This document shows positions 40,965-52,532 of a stretch of 64,000 nucleotides of DNA, piece after piece. Under the pieces are notes generated by a model. That model worked only from the letters and a program-made list of their open reading frames with translations, made no database searches and had not been told where the DNA came from. Position 1 is the first letter of the stretch. The number at the start of each line of letters is the position of its first letter. The position numbers were made by a program, and so were the translations under genes. The DNA is from Shinella fusca (GTDB lineage Bacteria; Pseudomonadota; Alphaproteobacteria; Rhizobiales; Rhizobiaceae), in NCBI RefSeq assembly GCF_014203155.1, contig NZ_JACHIK010000002.1:248001-312000 (forward strand). Reading direction: 5' to 3'.

Positions 40965-42494
40965 CTACCGCGTCCGCAACGTCTGCACTTCCGTGCGCAT
41001 GCGAAAGCCCGAGACGACCTGGTCGAACTGGAAATGCGGCTGGAGATGGAGCACGCAGTTCATGACGCCGTGGCGGCCGCTGACCTCGTTCATCTCGATG
41101 CGCGCGCCGGCAAGCGGATAGCGGGCCTTCAACTCGTCGCCGGCATCGGTGTTGCCGATCGTGTAGCCGCGCAGCCAGTCTTCGAGATAGCGTTCCAGCT
41201 CGTGCGGCGCCGTATAGGCGCCGACCCGGTCGCGGGCCATGATCTTCACGTAATGAGCGAAGCGGCTCATGCACATGACATAGTGCAGCATGGCCGAGAG
41301 CCGTCCGTTGACCTGCGCGGGCAGGTCGTTGTCGGCGGGTGCCGCATAGAGCGACTGGGCGCCGAGAAAGACGACGGAGCGATCGAAATTGCACGGGGTC
41401 AATGCGATGAAGCCGAGCGCTTCGAGGATCTTCTGCTTCTTGTCGGTCAGCTCCACTTCGAGCGGACGGCGATAGGCGACGGCCTCGCCGGTGGAGAAAT
41501 TCGCCACGGGAAGCTGGGAGACCACGCCGCCGGAATCGCGCTGGACGCCGCGCGTGCCGCACATGTCGGCGAACCAGCCGCGCTCGCGGAAGGCGCGGAT
41601 GGCGATGACGCCGAAGGCGAAGGCGGCATTGCCCCAGAGCCAGGAATCGACGCCCGTGCCGCCCTCGCTGTAGCGGAAACCGTCGAGCCGCGCGGCGCTG
41701 TCGCGGTAGCGGTCGCGCAGGAGGACGCGCGGCATGGCGATGCCGAGGAAGCGGCTGTCCTCGAGATCGCGCAACTGCCGCCAGCGATGGTATTCGCCGA
41801 GCTGGAAACCGGAATCCAGCCGCTGCGCATAGGAAAGGTCCGCGAAGGTGGTGACGCCGAAGAGCTCCGGCGCCGCACCGAGGATGCAGGGCGAGAACGC
41901 GGCGGCCGCGACCTGCGCCAGGCCCGTCAGCGTGCCGACGTCGTCCTGCGCGCCGCTGCCCGGCGCCGGGCGGTGCCGCACGGCATGGTCGCAGAGGAGA
42001 AGACCGTAGGGCACGCCACCGGGCATGCCGTATTCCTCGTTATACACCTTGGCGAAAAGCGTGCTCTGGTCGAATTCGATGGCGCGGTCGAAGTCGCGCG
42101 ACAATTCCGTCCAGGTGGCGTTGAAGAGCTTGACGCGGACCTTGTCGTCATTGCCGGTCTCGGAGAGCAGGAGGTCGACGCCGCGCCAGGAGGCTTCGAG
42201 GCGCTTGAATTCCGGCCGGTGGATGATGGCGTCGATCTGGTCGCCGAGAAGGACGTCGATGGCTGCGATGTCGCGCGTCAGCACCGCACGGCGCGTGGCG
42301 CGCGGGCCGAACCAGAGGCGAAGGCACTCTTCCGGGTCGTCGCTTGCAAGGAAGTGGTCGAGCGCGGCAGCCTCCTCGTCCGTGCCGCGGCCGAGCGCGG
42401 CGGCGACGATGCGAAGCCGGAGCCCGGCTTCGCTTTGTCTTGCACCATCGCCGCCGGAAGCGGCGTCCACGGCGATGGCGGCGTCTTCGTTCAT
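40965..42494 (-). CDS. Second TssC-like sheath protein (ImpD-type)
   Basis: 509 residues, clearly paralogous to the TssC upstream: matching segments include FKRLEASWRGVDLLLSETG, FDRAIEFDQSTLFAKVYNEE, MPGGVPYGLLL and SRFAHYVKIMARDRVGAYT. It differs by a longer N-terminal region (residues 1-80, with LALDHFLASDDPEECLRLWF-like AALDHFLASDDPEECLRLWF) and a distinct C-terminus. Rhizobial imp-type T6SS loci are known to carry such a second copy. Seven bp after tssC. It may cap the sheath or form mixed sheaths (inference). Confidence 0.88.
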   Translation of the reverse strand: MNEDAAIAVDAASGGDGARQSEAGLRLRIVAAALGRGTDEEAAALDHFLASDDPEECLRLWFGPRATRRAVLTRDIAAIDVLLGDQIDAIIHRPEFKRLEASWRGVDLLLSETGNDDKVRVKLFNATWTELSRDFDRAIEFDQSTLFAKVYNEEYGMPGGVPYGLLLCDHAVRHRPAPGSGAQDDVGTLTGLAQVAAAAFSPCILGAAPELFGVTTFADLSYAQRLDSGFQLGEYHRWRQLRDLEDSRFLGIAMPRVLLRDRYRDSAARLDGFRYSEGGTGVDSWLWGNAAFAFGVIAIRAFRERGWFADMCGTRGVQRDSGGVVSQLPVANFSTGEAVAYRRPLEVELTDKKQKILEALGFIALTPCNFDRSVVFLGAQSLYAAPADNDLPAQVNGRLSAMLHYVMCMSRFAHYVKIMARDRVGAYTAPHELERYLEDWLRGYTIGNTDAGDELKARYPLAGARIEMNEVSGRHGVMNCVLHLQPHFQFDQVVSGFRMRTEVQTLRTR

Positions 42495-42501
42495 CCGGGC
42501 G

Positions 42502-43995
42502 TCAGCCCATCTGCGGAATGCGTGCGACGAGGCGCATGGAAGCGGTCAGCTCTTCCATCTGCAGCCACGGGCGCAGGTAGGCGACGGCATTGTAGGCGCC
42601 CGGCGAACCCGGGATCTCCTTCACCGTGACCTGGGCTTCGGCCAGCGGATACTGCGCTTTCATCTCGGCGCTCGCATCCGGATTGCCGTTGACGAAGTTG
42701 CGGATCCAGTTGTTGAGCCAGGTCTCGCAATCGCTGACCTCGAGGAAGGAGCCGATCTTGTCGCGGCCCATGACCTTGAGGTAGTGCGAGAAGCGCGAGG
42801 TCGCCATGATGTAGGGCAGGCGGGCGGAGATCGCCGCGTTGGCCGTCGCATCCGGCTTGTCGTACTTCTTGGGACGCTGCGTCGTCTGGGCGCCGAAGAA
42901 CACCGCATAGTCCGTGCTCTTGTAGTGGCAGAGCGGCAGGAAGCCGAGCTTGGAGAGTTCGGCTTCGCGGCGGTCGGTAATGCCGATTTCCGTCGGGCAC
43001 TGCTGGTCGGCATCGCCGTCGTCGCTGGTGAAGGTGAAGGTCGGCAGGTTCTCCACCTTGCCGCCGCCTTCGGCGCCGCGGATGGCGACGCACCAGCCGT
43101 ACTTGGCGAAGGCCGAGGTCAGGCGCTCGCCAAGCGCATAGGACGCGTTCATCCAGGAGAACTCGTCCGACTTCATCTTCGAGACGACGCCGTTGGCGTC
43201 GATCGGCGCTTCCTCGAACTTGAACTCCTCGATCTGCTTGCCCTGCGAGCCGTAGGGAACGCGGGCGAGAACGCGCGGCATGGTGAGCGTGACGAAGCGG
43301 CTGTCCTCGCTGTCACGGAAACCGCGCCACTTGATGTATTCCGAGCTGTCGAAGATCTTTTCGAGATCGCGCGGCTTGGACAGTTCCGTGAAATTTTCCA
43401 GACCGAACATCTTCGGGCTCGCGGCCGAGATGAAGGGCGCGAAGGAGGCGGCGGCGACGTTCGACATGCCCTGCAGCACTTCGAGGTCTTCCGTGCCGTT
43501 GCCGAACTCGAAATCGCCGATCAGCGCGCCGTAGGGCTCGCCGCCGGGCGTGCCGAATTCGTTCTCGTAGAGCTTCTTGAAGATCTGGCTCTGGTCGAAT
43601 TCGACGGCCTTGGTCAGGTCCTTGTGCAGTTCCTTCTTCGTCATGTTGAGAACGCGGATCTTCAGCGTGGAGCTGGTCTCCGAGTTCTTGACGAGATAAT
43701 TGAGGCCGCGCCAGGAGCCTTCCAGTTTCTGGAATTCCTCGTTGTGCATGATCGCGGTGAGCTGCTTGGAAAGCTTCTCGTCGATCGCGGCGATGGCCTT
43801 GTTGAAGGTCTGCGTCAGGTTCTTGCTGAAGGTGACGGTGCCCGAAAGGGCTTCCGACGTCAGTGTGCGCAGGAGGTCCTGGATCTCGTCCGGCTCGGCC
43901 GTCTTGGTGACCTGGATGGCCTGGTCGAGAAGGCTCAGGGAGCCGGTTTCTTCGGCGACAGCGGCGCTGCCGGCTGCTTGGGTCTCGGCGCTCAT
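42502..43995 (-). CDS. tssC: T6SS contractile sheath large subunit TssC (VipB)
   Basis: 497 residues. Typical TssC motifs: [40 protein letters not shown] and [23 protein letters not shown] 43995 is chosen for AGGAG 8 bp upstream; the frame extends to a TTG at 44019 inside tssB. Together with TssB it forms the sheath whose contraction drives the Hcp tube. Gap to tssB is 4 bp, so expression is coupled. Confidence 0.95.
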   Translation of the reverse strand: MSAETQAAGSAAVAEETGSLSLLDQAIQVTKTAEPDEIQDLLRTLTSEALSGTVTFSKNLTQTFNKAIAAIDEKLSKQLTAIMHNEEFQKLEGSWRGLNYLVKNSETSSTLKIRVLNMTKKELHKDLTKAVEFDQSQIFKKLYENEFGTPGGEPYGALIGDFEFGNGTEDLEVLQGMSNVAAASFAPFISAASPKMFGLENFTELSKPRDLEKIFDSSEYIKWRGFRDSEDSRFVTLTMPRVLARVPYGSQGKQIEEFKFEEAPIDANGVVSKMKSDEFSWMNASYALGERLTSAFAKYGWCVAIRGAEGGGKVENLPTFTFTSDDGDADQQCPTEIGITDRREAELSKLGFLPLCHYKSTDYAVFFGAQTTQRPKKYDKPDATANAAISARLPYIMATSRFSHYLKVMGRDKIGSFLEVSDCETWLNNWIRNFVNGNPDASAEMKAQYPLAEAQVTVKEIPGSPGAYNAVAYLRPWLQMEELTASMRLVARIPQMG

Positions 43996-43999
43996 TCCC

Positions 44000-44503
44000 T
44001 TACTCCTTTTCTGCGCCAAGCTCGCCGGCCAGAGCCGTCAGCTTGTCGGTGTTCTGCAGCACTTCCTCGAGCAGGCTTTCCAGCTCTTCGGAACGGTCGA
44101 CCTTGGACATCAGGTCGCGCAGCTTGTTGCGCACGGCCAGCAGCTTGCGCAGCGGCTCGACCTGGTCGACGATCGCGCCGGGCTCGAAGTCGTCGATCGA
44201 CTTGAACTTCAGCGAGACCGGCAGCAACGATTCGTCGCCCGCCAGCGTGTTCTCGACCTTGAACTCCGCGCCGGGCGTCATGCGCTGCATGACGTCGTCG
44301 AAATTGTCGCGGTCGACCTGGATGAACTTGCGGTCGCGCAGCGGCTTCTGCGGCTCGTAGGGCTTGCCGGAAAAGTCACCGATCACGCCGACGACGAAGG
44401 GTAGCTCCTTGCGGACCTGTGCGCCTTCCGTCTCCACGTCGTAGGTGATGTGGACGCGCGGTGCGCGCACTCTCTTCAGTTTCTGTTGAACGCTTTCTGC
44501 CAT
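44000..44503 (-). CDS. tssB: T6SS contractile sheath small subunit TssB (VipA)
   Basis: 167 residues. Family motifs [17 protein letters not shown] and [15 protein letters not shown], followed by [20 protein letters not shown], and the C-terminal helix that binds ClpV/TssC. ATG 44503. It precedes tssC and follows tssA by 42 bp. Confidence 0.96.
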   Translation of the reverse strand: MAESVQQKLKRVRAPRVHITYDVETEGAQVRKELPFVVGVIGDFSGKPYEPQKPLRDRKFIQVDRDNFDDVMQRMTPGAEFKVENTLAGDESLLPVSLKFKSIDDFEPGAIVDQVEPLRKLLAVRNKLRDLMSKVDRSEELESLLEEVLQNTDKLTALAGELGAEKE

Positions 44504-44545
44504 GGCGGCCCCCTCTTCAAGCGGTGGATTTTCTGCAACTCGTCA

Positions 44546-45676
44546 TCAGTAACTCTGTTCGGCCGGCTCCGGCGGCTTGATGCCGGCCGCCAGCAGGATC
44601 CGCTGCAGGTGGGACGGATCCTCGACCAGTTCCAGCAGCAGTTCGGGCAGGCTCATGCGCGCTCGCCGGACGGCGTCGTCGAGCGTATAGGACATGGGCG
44701 AATGGGGCTCCGTCTTGCGGAAGTATGCGGCGATGCGGGACAGTTCCGCCAACGCCTCCTCACGCGACTGGTAGCCCTCGATCCTGCGCACGACGACGGT
44801 GGTTTCCCCCGCCGCCGTCGTTCCGGCTTCGCCCTCTTCCGCCGGGCCGGTCTCCTCGCTATCGGCAGAATAGTTCGCGACCGCGAGCTTGTCAGCGGCG
44901 AAATGGGTGATGGAGCGGGAGATTTCCTCCAGAAGCTCGCGCAGCGCCGAGACGGGCGGGGCATCCATGCCGGCGACCGCATCGAAGGCCGTGGACATGT
45001 CGGCAAGCGCGGCGAGCGCCTCGACGATGGCCGACTGGGTTTCGGCGAAGAAGCTGGCCGGCGTATCGGCCACGCTCTCCATGAACTGCTCCATCGTCAC
45101 GGCGCCGTTGTCGATGCGCTCCTGCCGGCGGGTGCTGTCGGTGACCTTGGAGAGGTCGGTCGCCTGCTCGTAATTCCACAGCGAGAAGCTGCCCTGCGAG
45201 CCGTTTGTGATCGGCACGAGGCGGATCGGCTGGATGAGAGTGCCGACGGCGCCCGAGCCGTTGAGGCCGGCGACCGCGGAAACCTTGCCTTCGACACCGT
45301 CCTCGTCGAGCTCGGGGAAGCAGGTTTCCCAGAAGCCGGTGACGATGCCCGTCATGACCTTCAGGCCGTCGCGCAGGCCCGCAAAGCCCTCCTGGCGCAG
45401 CAGCGCCTCGATCAGCCAGGCGGCGATTTCGAGGTCCTTGCCGTGCGCGCCGAGAATCTCCGTCGCCGTCTCGGCCACCGTATCCCATTCCTCCGGCGGC
45501 GCGCCGCCGATTTCCACGGTGGCGCGCTCGGCCGAGCGGGCGGCGTTGCGGGCATCCTTGGTGCGGTAGTAGAGCGAGGTGGGAGAGCTATCCGAACGCG
45601 GATCCTTTCCGGAAGGCGCATCTTCCGAAATCGGCTGGAGCAGAGCATCGATATCGATAACCTGCGGCAGAGCCAT
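44546..45676 (-). CDS. tssA: T6SS cap/baseplate protein TssA (ImpA N-terminal domain)
   Basis: 376 residues. The ImpA_N domain is visible in IDIDALLQPISEDAPSGKDP and SLYYRTKDARNAAR, and in KDLEIAAWLIEALLRQEGFAG. A C-terminal segment with YQSREEALAELSRIAAYFRK is the TssA extension, followed by SPMSYTLDDAVRRARMSLP. TssA primes baseplate and sheath assembly. ATG 45676 begins the family-conserved part; a GTG at 45745 in frame is possible. First of tssA-B-C-C2-E after a 172-bp gap from the preceding T6SS gene that may contain a promoter. Confidence 0.92.
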   Translation of the reverse strand: MALPQVIDIDALLQPISEDAPSGKDPRSDSSPTSLYYRTKDARNAARSAERATVEIGGAPPEEWDTVAETATEILGAHGKDLEIAAWLIEALLRQEGFAGLRDGLKVMTGIVTGFWETCFPELDEDGVEGKVSAVAGLNGSGAVGTLIQPIRLVPITNGSQGSFSLWNYEQATDLSKVTDSTRRQERIDNGAVTMEQFMESVADTPASFFAETQSAIVEALAALADMSTAFDAVAGMDAPPVSALRELLEEISRSITHFAADKLAVANYSADSEETGPAEEGEAGTTAAGETTVVVRRIEGYQSREEALAELSRIAAYFRKTEPHSPMSYTLDDAVRRARMSLPELLLELVEDPSHLQRILLAAGIKPPEPAEQSY

Positions 45677-45848
45677 GGGTAGAGATCCCTTCTTCCCTCG
45701 CGGGACGGTCACGGAGGCATCGGCCGCAAGCCGCTTCCACCGCACGTAAAAACAGAATTCTAACTCGGATACCGCTACTCATGCGGGCTGGCGAATGATG
45801 CTTAGCCCCAAATACTTAATCGACCTTGAAGCGAACCTTGCGATTCCT

Positions 45849-46466
45849 TCAGGATCCGTTCGCGCCCGTCGGGCGCTCGCCGGGCAGCCAGCCGTTGCCG
45901 CCGTTGGCGACGTTCACGGCCCGCACGACCGCCGTCTCGAAACGGTCGGCCAGCGTCGTCGCATCGCCCGCCGTGATCGACAGCAGCACCGACGCCCCGA
46001 CGCCGATCGGCCCGAGGCGCGGATCGGCTTCCGCGTCCGGCATGCCCTCCGGCGCCAGGCTTCCGCCCGACCAGAAGACGGCGAGCGCGGCATAAGCCGC
46101 CGCTCCGGTGAAATTGGCCGATTCGGCGCATTCCATGCAAGAGCGGCGACGGGCTTCGTCCGGCGCGTAGACCCAGGCGGCCGCCCGTTCGAGGCACAGG
46201 AGTTCCAGTTCCGTCGGAGCGTGGAGACTGGTCTTCGCCACCACATAGGCCCACCAGACCGCCTCGCGGATCGGCAGGGCGAAGGCGAGGAAGCGGATGG
46301 AATCCCCGATGTTCTCCGCATCGACGAGCAGCGACAGGAAGCCCTGCGGCGACAGGTCGGGCAGGAGGAAGGGCCGCGCCTCGGCAGACAGGTCCGCCCG
46401 GCCGCAGATCTCCTGCGCCGTTTCGGCCGTCACCTTGCGGAAGGCTTCCGTCTGGATCTTCACCAT
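45849..46466 (-). CDS. T6SS-associated hypothetical protein (TagX/DUF6931-like)
   Basis: 205 residues. The motif VFWSGGSLAPEG near residue 130 and the Cys/Ala-rich RRSCMECAESANFTGAAAYA resemble a family seen beside vgrG and hcp in T6SS loci (I place it with DUF6931 from memory, uncertain). The central LAFALPIREAVWWAYVV looks like a helical region. Its role is unknown; adaptors and accessory factors occur at this position. ATG 46466 has GAAGGG 4 bp upstream. It lies 49 bp after vgrG in the same operon. Confidence 0.62.
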   Translation of the reverse strand: MVKIQTEAFRKVTAETAQEICGRADLSAEARPFLLPDLSPQGFLSLLVDAENIGDSIRFLAFALPIREAVWWAYVVAKTSLHAPTELELLCLERAAAWVYAPDEARRRSCMECAESANFTGAAAYAALAVFWSGGSLAPEGMPDAEADPRLGPIGVGASVLLSITAGDATTLADRFETAVVRAVNVANGGNGWLPGERPTGANGS

Positions 46467-46515
46467 CTGCCCTTCGTTCCAGCAATTCCGGTTGCGCCCT
46501 CGCGCGGGAATTGTC

Positions 46516-48552
46516 TCAGTTGATCTTCACCATGCCGCCCTTGAGGATGGCCATGCCGTCGCCGGCGACATTGACGATCGGGCCCTTCACGTCGGTCTTG
46601 GCGGAGCCCTCGATCGAAAGGGTGACGCCCTTCATGGTGATCCCGCCCGGGGTGAGCTCCACCGTGCTGCCGCCGCATTTGAGGGTGATGCCCTGCATCG
46701 CCTCCAGCGTGATCTTGCCGGTGCTCGCCTTCGTCGTCTGGTTGCCCTGGTTGAGCGTCAGGCTGTCATTGCCCATCGTCAGCGTCACCGATCGGTCGCC
46801 CTGTTTCAGCGTCAGCGTGTCGTTGCCGGCCGAAAGCGTCTCGGTGCGATCGCCCTTGTCGATGTCGAGCGTGTCGTTGCCCGTCTCGATCTTTTGCGTC
46901 CGGTTGCCCTTCTTGATCGTCAGGCCGTCATTGCCCTCGGTGATCGTCGTGGTGCGGTCGTTCTTGATCGTGCGCTTCTGGTCGTGGCCGACATCCAGCG
47001 TGTCGTCGTTCTCCACCTCGCGCAGGAAATCCTTCTCGGCGTGGAAGGTGATCTTCTCCTCGCCCTTCTTGTCCTCGAAGGAAAGCTCGTTGGCGTTCGC
47101 CGTCTGGCCGGATTTGGTGCTGCGGGTCAGCAGCCCGCTCTTCGTCATGTTGCCGGGCAGGGCCCAGGGCGGCATGTTGTCGGCATTGTAGACGGCGCCC
47201 GTCACCAGCGGCCGGTCCGGGTCGCCGTCGAGGAACTGCACCACCACCTCCATGCCTATGCGCGGCACGAAGACCGAGCCCCAGTTGCTTCCGGCGAGCG
47301 ATTGCGCCACACGCACGAAGCAGGAGCTTTTCTCGTTCTTCTTGCCGTAGCGGTCCCAGTGGAACTGGACGCGGATGCGGCCGTACTTGTCCGTGTGGAT
47401 CTCCTCGCCCGACGGGCCGACGACGACGGCGGTCTGCGGCCCCTGCACGACGGGCTTCAGCATCGGCAGCGGATTGCGGGCGATGCGCGAGGCGGGCATG
47501 CAGGTGAAGCTGCTGCGGTAATAGGGCTTCACCTCGGCGCCGGGGCGCGTGGTGAAATGGGCGCGGTCGACCGCCTCGTGATGCACCTCGGTGAGGACGA
47601 GGCGGCGGTTTTCCGCGGCGACCGGATGGCCTTTCAACGTGAAGGCGTGGCCGCTGGTGAAGCTCGCGCAGGTGCCGGCGCCCGTCGCCGTCTCGAAACC
47701 CGCCTCGGCGGCATCGATGGCGACGGCGGCGAACTGCTTGAGGCTGTCCGCCTTCACGGAGGCGCCGGGGAAGCGGTAGTGCTCCCATTTCTTGCCCGAG
47801 GCCGGCTGCTGGTTCGTCTTGCGCTCGCCCTCGATATTGTTGGCGGGCTTTTCGAAATCGTAGTCCTCGATGTGCCAGACGGCATCGGTGAGGCTCGCGC
47901 CGGTATCGAAGACGTGCACGCTGTCGACGGCGTCTTCCTGCGCCTGGCGGTACTCCACCGTCGCCTGCGCGCAATCGGCATAGGCCGAGGTATTGTCGGC
48001 CAGCACCAGCTTGTGCTCGCCGTTCTTGTGCTTGAAGAAATAGAAGATGCCCTCTTCGGCGAGGATGCGCTGGAGGAAGGCGAAATCCGTTTCGCCGAAC
48101 TGCACGCGGTATTCCGATGTCTCGTAGGTGCCGTTGAGCTTCTTTTCGAAGGACACGTCGTTATCGCCGAGCACCTGTTCGGCGATGGCCACGACCGTCT
48201 TTTCCTGGAAGACCTTGTAGTCGGAGGTGCGCTGCAGCACCCACAGGCTCGGCGAGATCACGAGCGTATAGAGCCGGTAGTCGTTGCGCGTGAAGGCGCC
48301 GGCCGAAAAGGAGGTGACGATCCCGTTGACGAAGCGGCGCTTGCCGCCGGGCCGGGCAAGCGAGAGCGTCACGCTCTTGCCGAGCAGGTCCTTCGGATCG
48401 ATCGACTTGCGGGGGGAAAGGGCGCTGACCGTGAAGGAGAACAGGGTGGAAATGCCTTCGGTGCCGCGCGCTTCCGTCGCGACGAAGGCGTTCTCCCCGA
48501 GAGGTGTCTCGAGGGTGATCCAGCGGTCCTCTTGAACTAGGGTCGTCGCCAT
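46516..48552 (-). CDS. vgrG: T6SS spike protein VgrG (TssI)
   Basis: 678 residues. The gp27-like part (TLFSFTVSALSPRKSIDPKD, then FGETDFAFLQRILAEEGIFY) is followed by the OB-fold/gp5 core (GRIRVQFHWDRYGKKNEKSS, VRVAQSLAGSNWGSVFVPRI, FLDGDPDRPLVTGAVYNA) and a beta-helical tail made of 18-residue repeats. It ends without an added effector domain, so effectors would bind through PAAR or accessory proteins. The spike tip caps the Hcp tube. ATG 48552. Located between hcp and a TagX-like gene. Confidence 0.96.
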   Translation of the reverse strand: MATTLVQEDRWITLETPLGENAFVATEARGTEGISTLFSFTVSALSPRKSIDPKDLLGKSVTLSLARPGGKRRFVNGIVTSFSAGAFTRNDYRLYTLVISPSLWVLQRTSDYKVFQEKTVVAIAEQVLGDNDVSFEKKLNGTYETSEYRVQFGETDFAFLQRILAEEGIFYFFKHKNGEHKLVLADNTSAYADCAQATVEYRQAQEDAVDSVHVFDTGASLTDAVWHIEDYDFEKPANNIEGERKTNQQPASGKKWEHYRFPGASVKADSLKQFAAVAIDAAEAGFETATGAGTCASFTSGHAFTLKGHPVAAENRRLVLTEVHHEAVDRAHFTTRPGAEVKPYYRSSFTCMPASRIARNPLPMLKPVVQGPQTAVVVGPSGEEIHTDKYGRIRVQFHWDRYGKKNEKSSCFVRVAQSLAGSNWGSVFVPRIGMEVVVQFLDGDPDRPLVTGAVYNADNMPPWALPGNMTKSGLLTRSTKSGQTANANELSFEDKKGEEKITFHAEKDFLREVENDDTLDVGHDQKRTIKNDRTTTITEGNDGLTIKKGNRTQKIETGNDTLDIDKGDRTETLSAGNDTLTLKQGDRSVTLTMGNDSLTLNQGNQTTKASTGKITLEAMQGITLKCGGSTVELTPGGITMKGVTLSIEGSAKTDVKGPIVNVAGDGMAILKGGMVKIN
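46717..46932 (-). repeat. Four 54-bp coding repeats in the VgrG beta-helix
   Basis: Residues 541-612 are four consecutive 18-residue units, each beginning ND[GTS]L and carrying a G[DN][RQ] turn, for example NDTLDIDKGDRTETLSAG. They correspond to rungs of the gp5-like triple-stranded beta-helix; the preceding segment with KNDRTTTITEG looks like a degenerate fifth unit. Confidence 0.8.
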
Positions 48553-48616
48553 GGGGTATTACTGCCCGATGGATGCGCGTCGGGCGCGCATCGCCGCACG
48601 AAATGCCGTCGAGATC

Positions 48617-48653
48617 GGGGCACGGCCGCGGCGCCGGGCGGCGGCCGTGCCCC
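48617..48653. other. Very strong hairpin between hcp and vgrG
   Basis: Perfect 13-bp inverted repeat GGGGCACGGCCGC/GCGGCCGTGCCCC with an 11-nt loop, 19 bp after the hcp stop in transcription order. There is no T-run on the minus strand, so it is more likely a processing or stabilising structure that raises hcp mRNA above vgrG. Confidence 0.65.
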
Positions 48654-48672
48654 GAAGGGTCTTGAAAGGATA

Positions 48673-49149
48673 TCAGCCGCTCTTCGTCGAGGTGAGGTCG
48701 TAGTTGACCGTGACCGGCGTGCCGCCCTTGTTCTTGTCGTCGTAGGGAATGAACTTGAACTCGATCTTGGTGAAGTTGATCGAGATCGATTCCGACGGAC
48801 GGTCGCCGCCGGACGAGATGCTGTAGCCCGAGATGAGGCCGTTGGTCAGCACGTATTCGACATAGGTGTTGCCCGGGTTGCCGGTGCTGACGAGGTGGAT
48901 TTCCACCTTCTTGCCGGCGGTGCCCGTCACCGATTCGGTGAACAGCTTCGGCGAGGCGCCGTCGAGCTGCTTGGTGACGACGACTTCACTGATGTTCGGC
49001 TCGCTCGCTTCGCGGTTGGCGGTCGAGCCGGCCGGGGTGGAAATGCCGCGGCCGGTGCCGAACGTCAGCGACGTGATGTCGATCCATTTCTTGTGGGTAT
49101 CGTGCGTCGCTTCCCCGTCGATGCCTTCGTATTTCAGGTAGATTGCCAT
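48673..49149 (-). CDS. hcp: T6SS tube protein Hcp (TssD)
   Basis: 158 residues. Opening MAIYLKYEGIDGEAT and the pattern EVVVTKQLDGASPKLFTESV and EIHLVSTGNPGNTYVEYVL are characteristic of Hcp, which stacks into hexameric rings. No extended effector domain. ATG 49149 has the strong site AAGGGAG at 6-bp spacing, as expected for a highly made structural protein. It follows clpV by 72 bp. Confidence 0.97.
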   Translation of the reverse strand: MAIYLKYEGIDGEATHDTHKKWIDITSLTFGTGRGISTPAGSTANREASEPNISEVVVTKQLDGASPKLFTESVTGTAGKKVEIHLVSTGNPGNTYVEYVLTNGLISGYSISSGGDRPSESISINFTKIEFKFIPYDDKNKGGTPVTVNYDLTSTKSG

Positions 49150-49221
49150 GGTGCGCTCCCTTCGTATTCGGATTGAGTTCGATCGATGTGCCGCGGCGGC
49201 GCAAGGGCCGCCCGGTATGCC

Positions 49222-51936
<2,715 letters not shown>

Positions 51937-52073
51937 GAAAGCCCCCCAGCTTTTGCCGCACCGACCAGACGACCACAGATCAGCGCAATTGACGAATCAC
52001 ATCAAATCACATGTGAGCGGAATTGTTACCCACTTAATTCCGAGTTCCCGCAAAAGTCCACGCCCGAGCCGCT

Positions 52074-52403
52074 TCAACCGGCGAGTGCGGCCTCGACATT
52101 GGCATAAATCGGAAACAACCTTAAGAAACCGCTCATCTCGAACACCAGCCGGATACGGCTGTTGAGGCCTGCCAGGACCATGCTGCCGCCGGCCGCGCGG
52201 ACCTTCTTGGCGGCCGAAAGGAAGGCGGAAAGCCCGGTGCTGCTGATATAGTCGAGGCCTGTCAGATCGATGACGAGGTGAACATCCCCCCGTTCGACGA
52301 CCGCCGTCAGGTGCCGGTCGAAAACGGGCGAGGTCTGGCTGTCGATCCGCCCCGTGGGGGTGACGACGAGCTTGCTGCCTTGCCGGGCCTCGGTGATGTT
52401 CAT
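52074..52403 (-). CDS. STAS-domain anti-sigma-factor antagonist (RsbV/SpoIIAA-like)
   Basis: 109 residues, a single STAS domain. The phosphorylation motif LDYISSTGLSAFLSAAKK has the conserved serine at 54-55. RsbV-type proteins switch partners: unphosphorylated they bind and neutralise a HATPase kinase, phosphorylated they release it. ATG 52403 is used with AAGG 10 bp upstream; a GTG at 52436 is in frame. First gene of the leftward T6SS operon, 137 bp before clpV, and divergent from the matching kinase gene. Confidence 0.85.
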   Translation of the reverse strand: MNITEARQGSKLVVTPTGRIDSQTSPVFDRHLTAVVERGDVHLVIDLTGLDYISSTGLSAFLSAAKKVRAAGGSMVLAGLNSRIRLVFEMSGFLRLFPIYANVEAALAG

Positions 52404-52532
52404 GATGATATTGACCTTACGCTTTTCGTTGATCACTCTGGCATTTCGCCGGACGGCGTCGAATGCAGGCGATGATTCCAGAAAGTCGTATCACTTGCCA
52501 CAACGTTTTTTGAAACCTAGCGGTGTGCCGGC
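52404..52532. promoter_or_regulatory. Divergent T6SS promoter region
   Basis: 129 bp between the STAS gene and the kinase gene, from which both T6SS operons diverge. It contains a T-run patch (ACAACGTTTTTTGAAACCTA, 52500-52519). No sigma-54 type GG/GC pair was recognised. Confidence 0.5.

Noticed and set aside
46297-48540. 747-residue plus-strand frame opposite vgrG
   Set aside because: Antisense shadow of a well-defined VgrG; no ribosome site or family match.
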